Part shown: piece after piece, positions 45,191-54,373 of the stretch
How the letters are laid out: each line of letters begins with the position of its first letter
How positions within the stretch are numbered: position 1 is the stretch's first letter
NCBI RefSeq assembly: GCF_900176365.1
Contig: NZ_FWXY01000018.1
Span: 57,840-121,839 of the forward strand
DNA length: 64,000 nucleotides
Origin: Desulfocicer vacuolatum DSM 3385
GTDB taxonomy: Bacteria; Desulfobacterota; Desulfobacteria; Desulfobacterales; Desulfobacteraceae
Direction of reading: 5' to 3'
Position numbers and translations under genes: made by a program
The notes under the pieces: model-generated
What the model saw: the letters and a program-made list of their open reading frames with translations, nothing else
The model's database searches: none
What the model was told of the DNA's origin: nothing

Positions 45191-46945
45191 TTACTCAACA
45201 GAAAGTCCATGCCTTTTAAGTTTTCGAACCACTGTGGATTGGCTGACCCCAAGATAATCTGCCAGTATTCTGGTGGAGGTGCAGTGATTTAATGCCTGGG
45301 TCAGTTTTTCCCTTTCAAATGCCAGAATTTCTTCATTGAGTCCTTTGGATGCAGGGGGGGCAGCTGTTTCCTCACAAGGCGGAGAGATGGGGACTGCTTT
45401 GTTTTTTCCCGGGGGAAGAACCGTGTCCAGGACATTGTTTTCTTTGATAACCACCGCATTTTTGATGATGTTTTTCAGTTCGCGCACATTGCCGGGAAAA
45501 TGATAGCCTTGAAGTTGTTCAATGCATTTTTCTGAAAATCGTTTTTTCTGATTATATGCCTTATTGTATCTTTTTAAATAAAAATCGCATATCTTCAGGA
45601 TATCTTCGCGTCTTTCACGCAGCGGGGGGATATGAACCGGAAAAATATTGAGCCGAAAATAAAGATCCTGGCGAAATTTTTTTTGCTGAACCTGCTTTTC
45701 AAGGTTATGGTTGGTGGCTGCAATGACAATGCAGTCTACTTTGATGGATTTGGTGCCCCCCAGACGTCGGATTTCACCGTCATCCAGGCATTTAAGCAGT
45801 TTGGCCTGTATGGGAAAGGGCATATCCCCGATTTCATCAAGAAAAATGGTACCGTTGTTGGCAAGCTCAAATAAGCCGGCTTTGCCTGTATTGGAAGCAC
45901 CGGTGAATGCGCCTTTTTCGTAACCGAACAGCTCTGCTTCCAGCAGCATGTCCGGCAGGGCCGCACAGTTGATGGAGATAAACGGTTTGTCTTTGCGGCT
46001 GCCGTTCTGGTGTACAAATTTGGATAAAAATCCCTTGCCGGTGCCAGACTCTCCTGTGATGAGAATGTTGGAGGCATCCATTTTGGCAAGCTTTAAAAGA
46101 ACCGTTAAAAGTTGATTCATGGCAGGAGAATCTGCAATGACTTCATGGCTTTTAAGTTCAAGAAGATTGCGGTCGGACAGTTCATTTTTAATGGTGTCCG
46201 CCACCTGTCTGGCATGTTTGAGCTGATCTCTTAACTCTTTGACAATGGTCATGTCATGCTCAATGACCACCACAAAACGAATGTCTCCTTTTTTGTCAAA
46301 AATGGGCATGCCCGAGGCCATGATGTATTTATTGCTTTTTACAACATACAAGGGGCGGGTCAGGGGTTTTTTTGATTTCAGTATGGCAGGGCTTAGTGCC
46401 TGGTCAACAATGCCTTTTTCTGCAAGTTCTCCAATGGGCATGCCCACCATCTCTTCCTTGGTCATGCCGATGAGGCCTGCGGCCACATCATTGACCCTTA
46501 AAACAATACCGTTGCCGTCAATGATGTAAATTCCATAATAACTGTGGTCCAGTAAGGATTGGAACTGGAGATGCATCTCTTTAATGGTGGGATATTGCCA
46601 GGCAGAGGACTCAAATTTTTCATGGCTTCGTAAAAAACAGACCACACCGTTAAAATTGTCGGAGCTTGTTTTGGCTTTTTTGTCAACCGGTGAGACAACC
46701 ATTTCAATGCCGCCCCGGGGGCCTTGGATATGAATGGCCTGTTCATTCATGCCCTGTTGGATAAGCGTTTTTACCTGTTTCCATATTTGGGGGGCAATGG
46801 TGTCAAGGCTGATGCCGTTGTGTGTATCACATACCAGCAGTTCCTGGGCCCGGGGATTTATATATTGAATGATTCCATTGTTATCCAGGCCCATGACGCC
46901 GATGCATGCGTGTTGCAATATGGTTTCAGGAGATAGTTTGGTCAT
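45191..46945 (-). CDS. Sigma54-dependent transcriptional activator with PAS domains
   Basis: The 584-residue protein has two N-terminal PAS domains (about 8-115 and 130-235), a short coiled-coil linker, an AAA+ domain with Walker A GESGTGKG, GAFTGA loop and Walker B-type LDEIGD, and a C-terminal Fis/TyrR-like helix-turn-helix (ILADYLGVSQSTVVRKLKRHGL). It activates sigma54 promoters in reply to a bound small molecule. It follows the MtgB-like gene on the same strand by about 150 bp and so probably controls the betaine genes. I looked for a -24/-12 promoter upstream of the BCCT gene and did not find a convincing one. Confidence 0.92.
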   Translation of the reverse strand: MTKLSPETILQHACIGVMGLDNNGIIQYINPRAQELLVCDTHNGISLDTIAPQIWKQVKTLIQQGMNEQAIHIQGPRGGIEMVVSPVDKKAKTSSDNFNGVVCFLRSHEKFESSAWQYPTIKEMHLQFQSLLDHSYYGIYIIDGNGIVLRVNDVAAGLIGMTKEEMVGMPIGELAEKGIVDQALSPAILKSKKPLTRPLYVVKSNKYIMASGMPIFDKKGDIRFVVVIEHDMTIVKELRDQLKHARQVADTIKNELSDRNLLELKSHEVIADSPAMNQLLTVLLKLAKMDASNILITGESGTGKGFLSKFVHQNGSRKDKPFISINCAALPDMLLEAELFGYEKGAFTGASNTGKAGLFELANNGTIFLDEIGDMPFPIQAKLLKCLDDGEIRRLGGTKSIKVDCIVIAATNHNLEKQVQQKKFRQDLYFRLNIFPVHIPPLRERREDILKICDFYLKRYNKAYNQKKRFSEKCIEQLQGYHFPGNVRELKNIIKNAVVIKENNVLDTVLPPGKNKAVPISPPCEETAAPPASKGLNEEILAFEREKLTQALNHCTSTRILADYLGVSQSTVVRKLKRHGLSVE

Positions 46946-47093
46946 CTTAATTTTTCCGTTGGCGTAAAAGTATTATGACCGAACCCATATCAACTCTCTT
47001 GTCCGTGGTCAATATTAATCGGACCGGGTATGGCTGGAGGGTGGATGGTGTTTCCCGGTTCCTTTTGCGGCAAGGAACCGGGCGTTTCATGGA

Positions 47094-48548
47094 TTATTCT
47101 CCTCTGACTTTTTCCAGGAATTTTTTCAGATCCTTGTCCAGATCCTTTGAAATCATCATTTCAGGCCGGGCGGCAAGGATTTCCTTGTATTTTTTGTTGG
47201 CCCGGGCCATGATGCTCTCTTTGCCGGTGGATTCCCATTTATCGTAGGATGTCCAGCAGGACACCGTGGGCAGCCATTGGCTTTTGAATCTTTTAAAGGT
47301 GTCAGCATGGGAGAGATAACTGCCGCCGGGTCCCACCTCCTTCATTACATCCAGAGATATTTCACTGTCCGAGGTGTCCACCCCTTCGCAGATACGGATC
47401 ACCCGGCGCATCATCTCTTCATCAATGATGAACTTTTCGTATGATATGGTCATGATGGCATCCAGCACCCCAAATACCTGTTCAATCATGTGGCCCCCTG
47501 ACATGAGGCCCATCATCATGTTCTGCATGGTGTCGTATCCGGCCTGGATGTCCACCTCTTTGGAGTCGGTCATTCCTGCCATGATCCGGGTGGGCACCTT
47601 GTAAAAATCAATGGCCATCTGAAGACAGGCAGAGTTGATGAGAAATTGTTCCGGCGGGGCATAGATGCAGATGGCGGTGCGCATGTCCGCCACAGTGGAG
47701 GCGGGACAATACACCATGGGACATCCGGGATTAATGAGCTGGATCAGGGCATTGCCTGCCAGCACCTCGGTGTTTTGCTGCACAATGCTGCCAAACACAG
47801 ACATGGGGGCTGTGATACCGGCCAGGGCACAGGGCAGCAGATACACCGGTTGATTCTTTTTTGCATAGGCAATGACGGTGTCCAGGGTTTCCGTGGCATA
47901 TTTCAACGGACTTAAAGGGTTGGTGCTGACCCCCACACAATAATTATTTTCAAGATAATCTTCCCCAAAGACCATTTCCACCATTTTAAGGGATTCTTCC
48001 GCCTTTTTGGTGACAGTGCAACTTCCTATGAGGGGTTTGTCCGTGTGTTTAATGGTTTCGTAAAGCATGTAAAGGGCCCGTTCCGATGCCTCCACATCAT
48101 CAGGGGCCACAGGGGTGGCTCCGGTGAGCTTTACAATGTCACTGGCCTGGGACAATTTTTGAAAATTGGCATAATCCTCCAGAAGCCCCCGGCGTTTTCC
48201 CCGGTCCATGTCTTCACAAAAGACACAACCCACATTGGGATGTGGGGCCATGCCGTCTCCTATGGTCACCGACTGGGCATTGTTTCTTGCCACATGGCGA
48301 TACACTGTGGGGGCCTGGTCCATGGCGGTTTCTGCCATGGCTCTGGGAATAAATACGGTTTTTCCCTCAACCTTTGCCCCGTGTTTTTTAAAAACGGCAA
48401 GGGCTTCATCATGTTCAAATATCACCCCGTTGTTTTCCAGAAGATCAATGCTGGCTTCATGGATACGGGGCAGGTCGGCATCTCCCACAATTTTGGTGCG
48501 GGGAAGTTTTCGTGTGCTTGAGTTGCAGAATGTATTGGAAGAGATCAT
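47094..48548 (-). CDS. MttB-superfamily methyltransferase without Pyl, MtgB-like (glycine betaine)
   Basis: The 484-residue protein is of the non-Pyl MttB class. At the Pyl site it reads RIMAGMTDSKEVDIQAGYDT, where Pyl enzymes read AGG-Pyl-GDSK. MtgB of Desulfitobacterium moves a methyl from glycine betaine to a corrinoid protein, giving dimethylglycine. The BCCT transporter gene directly upstream (83 bp), the sigma54 activator downstream and the dimethylglycine dehydrogenase-like gene further upstream support glycine betaine as substrate. No corrinoid partner lies beside it. Carnitine or another betaine is possible. Confidence 0.85.
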   Translation of the reverse strand: MISSNTFCNSSTRKLPRTKIVGDADLPRIHEASIDLLENNGVIFEHDEALAVFKKHGAKVEGKTVFIPRAMAETAMDQAPTVYRHVARNNAQSVTIGDGMAPHPNVGCVFCEDMDRGKRRGLLEDYANFQKLSQASDIVKLTGATPVAPDDVEASERALYMLYETIKHTDKPLIGSCTVTKKAEESLKMVEMVFGEDYLENNYCVGVSTNPLSPLKYATETLDTVIAYAKKNQPVYLLPCALAGITAPMSVFGSIVQQNTEVLAGNALIQLINPGCPMVYCPASTVADMRTAICIYAPPEQFLINSACLQMAIDFYKVPTRIMAGMTDSKEVDIQAGYDTMQNMMMGLMSGGHMIEQVFGVLDAIMTISYEKFIIDEEMMRRVIRICEGVDTSDSEISLDVMKEVGPGGSYLSHADTFKRFKSQWLPTVSCWTSYDKWESTGKESIMARANKKYKEILAARPEMMISKDLDKDLKKFLEKVRGE

Positions 48549-48630
48549 GTCTATACTCCGGGTTTAATTAAATTTAGGCGATTTAATCCTGACAGAGAAT
48601 CAAAATTCATCAGGTTTTGTTATGGCAGAA

Positions 48631-50160
48631 TTATTTTTCTTTTTTTAATAGAAGAAAAGTGGAAACCATCATGCCCACCATGACAAAGGCAAAGGGCAGG
48701 GCTGCCACAATGGAAGCGGTCTGCAATGCCTTTAATCCTCCTGTTATGAGCAGCACCACGGTGATGGAACCGATTAAAAAACCAAAGATTAATTTTACCG
48801 GTGTGCTGGGCTCCAGTTCTCCTCCTGAGATGATCATGGCAACAAAAAATGATGCAGAGTCTGCAGAGGTGATCAAAAAAATGATTAAATTGAAAAAAAC
48901 GATGAAGCTGATAAGACCGCCCAGGGGATATTGGGTGAGCAATGTAAAGATACCGGAGCCTGCATCGGCGGAAATGGCCTTGTACATTTCAAGGGTGCCG
49001 TTCATTTCCGCATGAAGGGCAGATCCCCCCACCACGTTGAACCAGACAAAGGTGATGACAAGGGGAACAAGGATAACACCGAAAATAAATTCCCGGATGG
49101 TGCGTCCTTTGGAAATACGTGCCACAAATCCCCCCACAAAGGGTCCCCATGCGATCCACCAGCACCAGTAGAAGATGGTCCACCATCCCATCCATTTACC
49201 TTCGCTGGCCTGGGCCATGGGATCGGTCCAGAAGGACATGAAGACAAAATTGGAAAAGTATTGTCCCACCGAGTCCACCATGAGGTTTAATAAAAATTTT
49301 GTGGGACCGGCAAAGAGAAAAAACAATAATACAAAAAAGGCAAGCACCATGTTGGTGTTACTCAGGTACTTGATGCCCCGCTGGAGTCCTGACACGGCTG
49401 AGACGGTGTATCCCACAATGAGAAACAGCATCACCACCACAAGGCCTGTGGTGCCAAGATCTGCACCAAAAACGTGATTAATACCGAACTTGATGGACAT
49501 GAGCCCCATGCCAAGGGAAGTGGCAATGCCTGCGATGGTGGCAAAGGCGGCCAGAAAGTCCACAAGTTTGCCCCAGAATCCTTTGGTATTATCCCCTAAG
49601 ATACCATGGAGGGAATTGGCAATGGAAAGGGGCATTTTAAGACGATAGGTGGTGTAGGCAATGGCAAGACCGGCAATGGCGTAACAGGCCCATCCGTGAA
49701 TTCCCCAGTGCAAAAGACTGATCTGCATGGCCACCGGGGCTGCCCCGGGGGTGGCACCTTTGGCCAGATAGGGAGGGGACATGTAATGGTACAGGGGTTC
49801 GGCAACTCCCCAGAATATAAAGCCGATGCCAATACCGCAGCTAAATAACATGGCAATCCATGAACCAAAGGAGAATTCGGGTTTTTCGTTATCCTGTCCC
49901 AATGAAATGTCTCCATACCGGCTCACTCCCACCCATGCAAGGAATGCGATAAAAGCGGACACAGACAGCATGAAAAACCATCCAAAATTAACGGAAATCC
50001 AGTTTTGTGAACTGCTCATGGCCTTGGAAAAATTGTCTGGAGCCATGATTCCCCACAGGGTGATGGCACAGCACAGAATCAATGTGCTCCAGAATAATTT
50101 GGGGTCATATTGTCCTAATATGCCGTTGGATTTTGGCGTTTCTTTTACATTGTTTGCCAT
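48631..50160 (-). CDS. BCCT-family betaine/carnitine/choline transporter
   Basis: The 509-residue membrane protein has about 12 helices and the family Trp-rich motif (FYWCWWIAWGPFVGGF), followed by ARISKGRTIREF, as in BetP and CaiT. It takes up quaternary amines such as glycine betaine. The start at 50160 (MANNVKE) follows GGAGAAAAA; a longer frame to 50322 adds a non-family leader. It is the first gene of the BCCT-mtgB-like-activator set, and the substrate of the next enzyme is presumably what it imports. Confidence 0.93.
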   Translation of the reverse strand: MANNVKETPKSNGILGQYDPKLFWSTLILCCAITLWGIMAPDNFSKAMSSSQNWISVNFGWFFMLSVSAFIAFLAWVGVSRYGDISLGQDNEKPEFSFGSWIAMLFSCGIGIGFIFWGVAEPLYHYMSPPYLAKGATPGAAPVAMQISLLHWGIHGWACYAIAGLAIAYTTYRLKMPLSIANSLHGILGDNTKGFWGKLVDFLAAFATIAGIATSLGMGLMSIKFGINHVFGADLGTTGLVVVMLFLIVGYTVSAVSGLQRGIKYLSNTNMVLAFFVLLFFLFAGPTKFLLNLMVDSVGQYFSNFVFMSFWTDPMAQASEGKWMGWWTIFYWCWWIAWGPFVGGFVARISKGRTIREFIFGVILVPLVITFVWFNVVGGSALHAEMNGTLEMYKAISADAGSGIFTLLTQYPLGGLISFIVFFNLIIFLITSADSASFFVAMIISGGELEPSTPVKLIFGFLIGSITVVLLITGGLKALQTASIVAALPFAFVMVGMMVSTFLLLKKEK

Positions 50161-50267
50161 TTTTTCTCCTCTGTTTTCTGGTTTGTTTTGAGTTTTAAAA
50201 AAGACTTTAAATAAATTAAATCCTTTGCCGTTTTTGTTTGTTTCATATGAAAGGGTAGATAAATTTA

Positions 50268-50490
50268 ACGTTTTTTCGTACTTTGTTTGGGCAAGCCGAG
50301 GTGCAAGATGAGCTCTGCCCATGGCAGTTTATTAGAAAATAAAACTTCCGGGCACCCTCAGCAGAGCCCCCCCGACGGGCAATAGGAACCGGGCAATTGA
50401 GCTGTCTACAGTTCCGGCCCGGGCCCATTGCCCGTCGGGGGGCGGCATGATACCATATAATCTTTGTTGTGTTCCCCAGGACATTAGCGG
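50268..50490 (-). repeat. M1 remnant, hairpin A and partial M2, reverse orientation
   Basis: A weak M1 (GAGCTCTGCCCATGGCAGTT) precedes ATAAAACTTCCGGGCACCC and the hairpin at about 50366-50445 with stem GACGGGCAAT / ATTGCCCGTC; then ATACCATATAATC and TTGTTGTGTTCC. It lies between the Fe-S oxidoreductase gene and the BCCT gene, both on the minus strand, and covers most of the 369-bp gap. Confidence 0.78.
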
Positions 50491-50529
50491 ATTTATTGAA
50501 ATCGTATCTTCAAATCTGCCAGGTGCCTT

Positions 50530-52545
50530 TTAATGTGTTTCCTTTATTTTTCGGTGCATAATTTCTGCAAGATCATGGACCTTGATCTCACTGCCACACT
50601 CTTTAAGGCCGTCCTGGAGCATGGTAATGCAGTAGGGGCAGGCCGAGGCCACCATGTCTGCACCTGTGGCTGTGATCTCCTTTGCCCGGTCCACATTGAT
50701 ATAATTGCCCAAAGTTTCCTCCATGAACATCCTTGCACCGCCGGCACCGCAGCAGAAGCCCTTGTCTTTTGTGCGTTTCATTTCAATGGGGGCCTGTCCC
50801 CGGTTCATCTGTGCGATGAGCTCCCTTGGCTCGTCAAAGATACCGTTCCATCGTCCCAGATAGCATGAATCATGGAAGGTGATGGTACCAAGGGACCTTT
50901 CATCCAGAATCAACCGGTTTTGCCGGACAAGTTCCAGAAGATACTGGGAATGGTGAACCACGGGAAAATCAGCACCAAATTCAGGATATTCATTTTTCAA
51001 CATATTATAGGTGTGGGGGCAGGCCGTGAGAATCCTTTTGGGCCTGCATTCATTCAACACCTCCACATTCTGCATGATCATCATCTGGGCCAGGTATTCA
51101 TTACCTGCCCGGCGGGCCGTATCCCCCACTCCCCATTCCTGTTCACCCAGTATGGCCACATTGACACCGGCTATTTTCAGCAGTTCTGCCAGGGCCCTGG
51201 AAATTTTAACGGCCCGGTCGTCAAAGGAGGATGCGGAGCCCACAAACCAGAGAATGTCCGGGTGGGGATTTTCTGCCATGGTGGGAATGCCCGTCTCCTT
51301 TGCCCAATTGCCCCGTGTGTCTGCACTGAATCCCCAGGGGTTGCCCTGGTTTTCAAGGTTGGTGAAGGTGTCCTGCATTTCCACGGGGAATTCCGCCTCC
51401 ATGAGTACCTGATATTTTCTGGCTTCCAGGATAAAATCAAGGTGCTGGATGTTCACAGGGCAGATATCTTCACAGGCCCGGCAGGTGGTGCAGGACCAGA
51501 TAATATCCGGTGTGATCTCTGTCCCTTCCCCCACAATGGGGTCAATTTCTTCTTTATTGCCTTTCAGGATATTATCGGACCACTTGAACAGATCTGTCTT
51601 AAGATCGTGGACAATGGCCTTGGGTGACAATGGTTTGCCTGTGTGGTCAGCAGGGCATTGTTCCTGACACCTGCCGCACTCGGTGCAGGCATAGAGATTT
51701 AACACATTATACCAGTTGAGTTCGTTTATTTTGCCAAGGCCGAAGCTTTCGGCGTCTTCGTCCTCAATGTCTGTTTTTTGAACCGCCTTTTCCCGTTCCA
51801 GAGGCTTTAAAAATACATTGGGGGCCGCCGCCAGAAGGTGCAGGTGCTTGGAACCGGGAATGTAGATCAGAAATCCCAGGATGGTCAGCATGTGGATGAA
51901 ATAGAAGGTTTCAAACAAAAATACCTGGGTATCGGCGGACAGGTGCGCCATGCCGAAAATCGAGACGATGATGCCGGAAACGGGGAACACACCGCTGTAA
52001 TCATACCCCTGGGCCGCATAGGGGGATACCACCTGGCAGGCATTGATCAGATGAAAGGTGATGATGATCACACTGGTGAAAAGAATGATGAGATTGGCAT
52101 CCCTTCCCATGGTGAGGTATGCGGGCTTGGTAACAAAGCGGCGGTGGGCGGCATATGCAAATCCGGCAAGCACCAGAAATCCCAGGATGTCCGCCGTAAA
52201 AAGGTAGAAATTATACAGCCCCGGCAGCAGGTGTCCCACGCTGAAACCGGGAATGACCCCCCGGATCATCAATTCCAGGGAGTGGGGCTGGACCGCCAGA
52301 AACCCGAAAAAGATAAGGGTGTGGGCCCAGCCCGCCATTTTTTTGCGCCGTACATTGCTCTGGCCCAGCACATCCCTGAACAGCACTCCCATGCGTTCTT
52401 TGATGCGATCCGGTTCCCCGGGACCGGGACCGTCCACGGATTGCATGATAAGAAAAAGCCGTTGAACCTTGGTTTTAAAGAGGTAAAACGCCCCGGCGAG
52501 TAAAATCGCCATAATTGCTGATTTAAGAGCAAGATACAGTGTCAT
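50530..52545 (-). CDS. Membrane ETF:quinone oxidoreductase, Fe-S (CCG-domain) type
   Basis: The 671-residue protein has about six N-terminal membrane helices of nitrate reductase gamma-like type (about 5-250), two [4Fe-4S] motifs (CTECGRCQEQCP and CTTCRACEDICP) and two CCG-type domains (HDSCYLGRWN, FCCGAGGARMFMEE) of HdrD class. Such proteins take electrons from ETF to menaquinone in Geobacter and sulfate reducers. The gene lies 7 bp after etfA and completes an EtfB-EtfA-oxidoreductase operon. It would carry electrons from the dimethylglycine dehydrogenase-like enzyme to the membrane. Confidence 0.92.
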   Translation of the reverse strand: MTLYLALKSAIMAILLAGAFYLFKTKVQRLFLIMQSVDGPGPGEPDRIKERMGVLFRDVLGQSNVRRKKMAGWAHTLIFFGFLAVQPHSLELMIRGVIPGFSVGHLLPGLYNFYLFTADILGFLVLAGFAYAAHRRFVTKPAYLTMGRDANLIILFTSVIIITFHLINACQVVSPYAAQGYDYSGVFPVSGIIVSIFGMAHLSADTQVFLFETFYFIHMLTILGFLIYIPGSKHLHLLAAAPNVFLKPLEREKAVQKTDIEDEDAESFGLGKINELNWYNVLNLYACTECGRCQEQCPADHTGKPLSPKAIVHDLKTDLFKWSDNILKGNKEEIDPIVGEGTEITPDIIWSCTTCRACEDICPVNIQHLDFILEARKYQVLMEAEFPVEMQDTFTNLENQGNPWGFSADTRGNWAKETGIPTMAENPHPDILWFVGSASSFDDRAVKISRALAELLKIAGVNVAILGEQEWGVGDTARRAGNEYLAQMMIMQNVEVLNECRPKRILTACPHTYNMLKNEYPEFGADFPVVHHSQYLLELVRQNRLILDERSLGTITFHDSCYLGRWNGIFDEPRELIAQMNRGQAPIEMKRTKDKGFCCGAGGARMFMEETLGNYINVDRAKEITATGADMVASACPYCITMLQDGLKECGSEIKVHDLAEIMHRKIKETH

Positions 52546-52552
52546 GGCTTTA

Positions 52553-53506
52553 TTATCCCTGTTTTTCCAGTTCCTTTGTCAATGCCGGTACCACTTCAAA
52601 CAGATCTCCGATGATGCCGTAATCGGATTTGGTGAAGATGGGGGCGTCCTTGTCCGTGTTGATGGCCACAATGACCTTGGATGTTTTCATGCCGGCAAAA
52701 TGCTGCACCGACCCTGAAAGACCGCATCCAATGTAAAGTTTGGGGCTGACAATTTTACCGGTCTGTCCCACCTGCATGGAATGGGGGGCATAGCCTGCAT
52801 CCACAGCGGCCCTGGATGCCCCCACCACAGCATCGAGTTTCCGGGCACATTCATCAAGAATTTTAAAATTGTCACTGGATGCCATGGGACGTCCCCCGGA
52901 GATGATCACCGTGGCTTCGGTGAGATCTTTCCGGCTGGAATCCGCTGCCTGAACCTCGGTGACAATGATGGCATCGCTGTTTTCCACTTCCACGGTGTGC
53001 GGGGTTATTTTAATGGTGACCGGGGATTCAACAGCTTCAAAACTATTGGGACGGATGCCGCACACAAAGAGGGCACCTGTCATTTCCAGTGTGGCAACGG
53101 CCTTGCCGGAAAAATGGGATTTTTTCACTGTATTGGCGGTGAAATCAACATCCATGCAGTCCAGGGCCAGGGGGGCCTTTAAGGCCATGGCGGCCCGGGC
53201 CAGAACATCGTTACCCGTGGGGCTGCTCACCCCGAGAAGGGCGCTGATGCCAAAATCCGTTGCCCCCTTTGCCAGGGCTTCTCCTGTAGCCTGGGGGGAT
53301 TTGGAAAAATCAATATCTTTGGCTTCAAGGGCCACAAGTTCTGTGACACCGCAGGCTGCCAGTTGATCTTTGTATTTGTCTGCCCGGCCGTCCAGGAGAA
53401 ATCCAGTGACTTCCCCGCCACCGGCCGCAGCAGCGGAGATGACACCAAACACGCTTTGTTTGATCTCCTGATCCGTTGTTTCTATGAATACGCCTGTCTT
53501 GGACAT
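52553..53506 (-). CDS. etfA: Electron transfer flavoprotein, alpha subunit
   Basis: The 317-residue protein has the C-terminal FAD-binding domain with GASRAAVDAGYAP, QVGQTGKIVSPKLY and GCGLSGSVQHFAGM. The N-terminal domain is variable as usual. It pairs with EtfB to carry electrons from flavin dehydrogenases. It lies 10 bp downstream of etfB and 7 bp before the quinone oxidoreductase gene. The start follows AAGGAGAAGATC. Confidence 0.95.
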   Translation of the reverse strand: MSKTGVFIETTDQEIKQSVFGVISAAAAGGGEVTGFLLDGRADKYKDQLAACGVTELVALEAKDIDFSKSPQATGEALAKGATDFGISALLGVSSPTGNDVLARAAMALKAPLALDCMDVDFTANTVKKSHFSGKAVATLEMTGALFVCGIRPNSFEAVESPVTIKITPHTVEVENSDAIIVTEVQAADSSRKDLTEATVIISGGRPMASSDNFKILDECARKLDAVVGASRAAVDAGYAPHSMQVGQTGKIVSPKLYIGCGLSGSVQHFAGMKTSKVIVAINTDKDAPIFTKSDYGIIGDLFEVVPALTKELEKQG

Positions 53507-53516
53507 GATCTTCTCC

Positions 53517-54284
53517 TTAAATGACCTTTTCTTCTTCTTTTAAAATCTGGACCAGGGAGGCCACGATTTCCCGGGTACTGCCCTCAAGTATCTTTGCATT
53601 GGATCGTTCCTGGACCGGTTCCAGGGATTTGAGCCGGCACTGTCCCTGGTCGGTAAGGCCCATATCGGCAAGATCCATCTCTTTGATCTCTTTTTTCTTG
53701 GCCTTGAGAATGGCCGGCAGCTTGGGAAAACGGGGTTCGTTCAAGCCCTTGGCGGCACCCAGAACACAGGGGGTTTTTATGGTAATAAGTTCCTTTGCCC
53801 CGCCGTCAATTTCCCGTTGTACGTTTACGGTTTCCCCCCCATGGGAAAACGCCACAATACCTGTGGCCACGGGAAGGCCCATTTCCGCAGCCAGGCGATA
53901 GGGGGTTTGCATGCCTTCTCCATCCACGGACTGTTTTCCCATGAAGATAAGGTCGGCCCCGCCATCGTCGGTGATGGCTTTACAAAGGGCTTTGGCAGTT
54001 ATGTCACTTCCGGGGAACTGATCTTCAGTTTTGATAAGAATACTGCGGTGAACACCCATGGCCATGACGGCTTTTAATGTGTTGGCTGCCCCTTTGTCCC
54101 CCACACATACGGCAATGACCTCGCCTTTTTTATTTTTTTCCACCAGGCTCACAGCTTCTTCAACACCGTATTCATCATAGGGGTTTGCCACATATTTTAC
54201 TTCTGTGTCATAGGCGGCATCTCCCACAATTTTAATATTGGCTGCGGTATCGGGAACATGCTTGACACACACATAAATGCGCAT
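53517..54284 (-). CDS. etfB: Electron transfer flavoprotein, beta subunit
   Basis: The 255-residue protein carries family motifs KHVPDTAANIKI, YDEYGVEEAVSL, GKQSVDGEGMQTP and the AMP-site region RFPKLPAILKAKKK. It binds AMP and contacts the partner dehydrogenase. It is the first of the etfB-etfA-oxidoreductase set, 90 bp downstream of the Pyl mttB gene, so methylamine and flavoprotein functions appear to be co-transcribed. Confidence 0.95.
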   Translation of the reverse strand: MRIYVCVKHVPDTAANIKIVGDAAYDTEVKYVANPYDEYGVEEAVSLVEKNKKGEVIAVCVGDKGAANTLKAVMAMGVHRSILIKTEDQFPGSDITAKALCKAITDDGGADLIFMGKQSVDGEGMQTPYRLAAEMGLPVATGIVAFSHGGETVNVQREIDGGAKELITIKTPCVLGAAKGLNEPRFPKLPAILKAKKKEIKEMDLADMGLTDQGQCRLKSLEPVQERSNAKILEGSTREIVASLVQILKEEEKVI

Positions 54285-54373
54285 TGTTAATATCCTTCAT
54301 TAAATCGTTTGGTTGGTTTTGACCCACCGGGTCACACCCCGGTTGTGTGGCATCAACCCGGTGGATCTTTGGG

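Noticed and set aside
50161..50267. Sigma54 -24/-12 promoter before the BCCT gene
   Set aside because: No convincing TGGCAC-N5-TTGC pattern was found on the minus strand despite the nearby sigma54 activator.
50872..51627. 251-residue plus-strand frame over the Fe-S oxidoreductase gene
   Set aside because: Antisense shadow; the minus-strand product has full Fe-S and CCG motifs.
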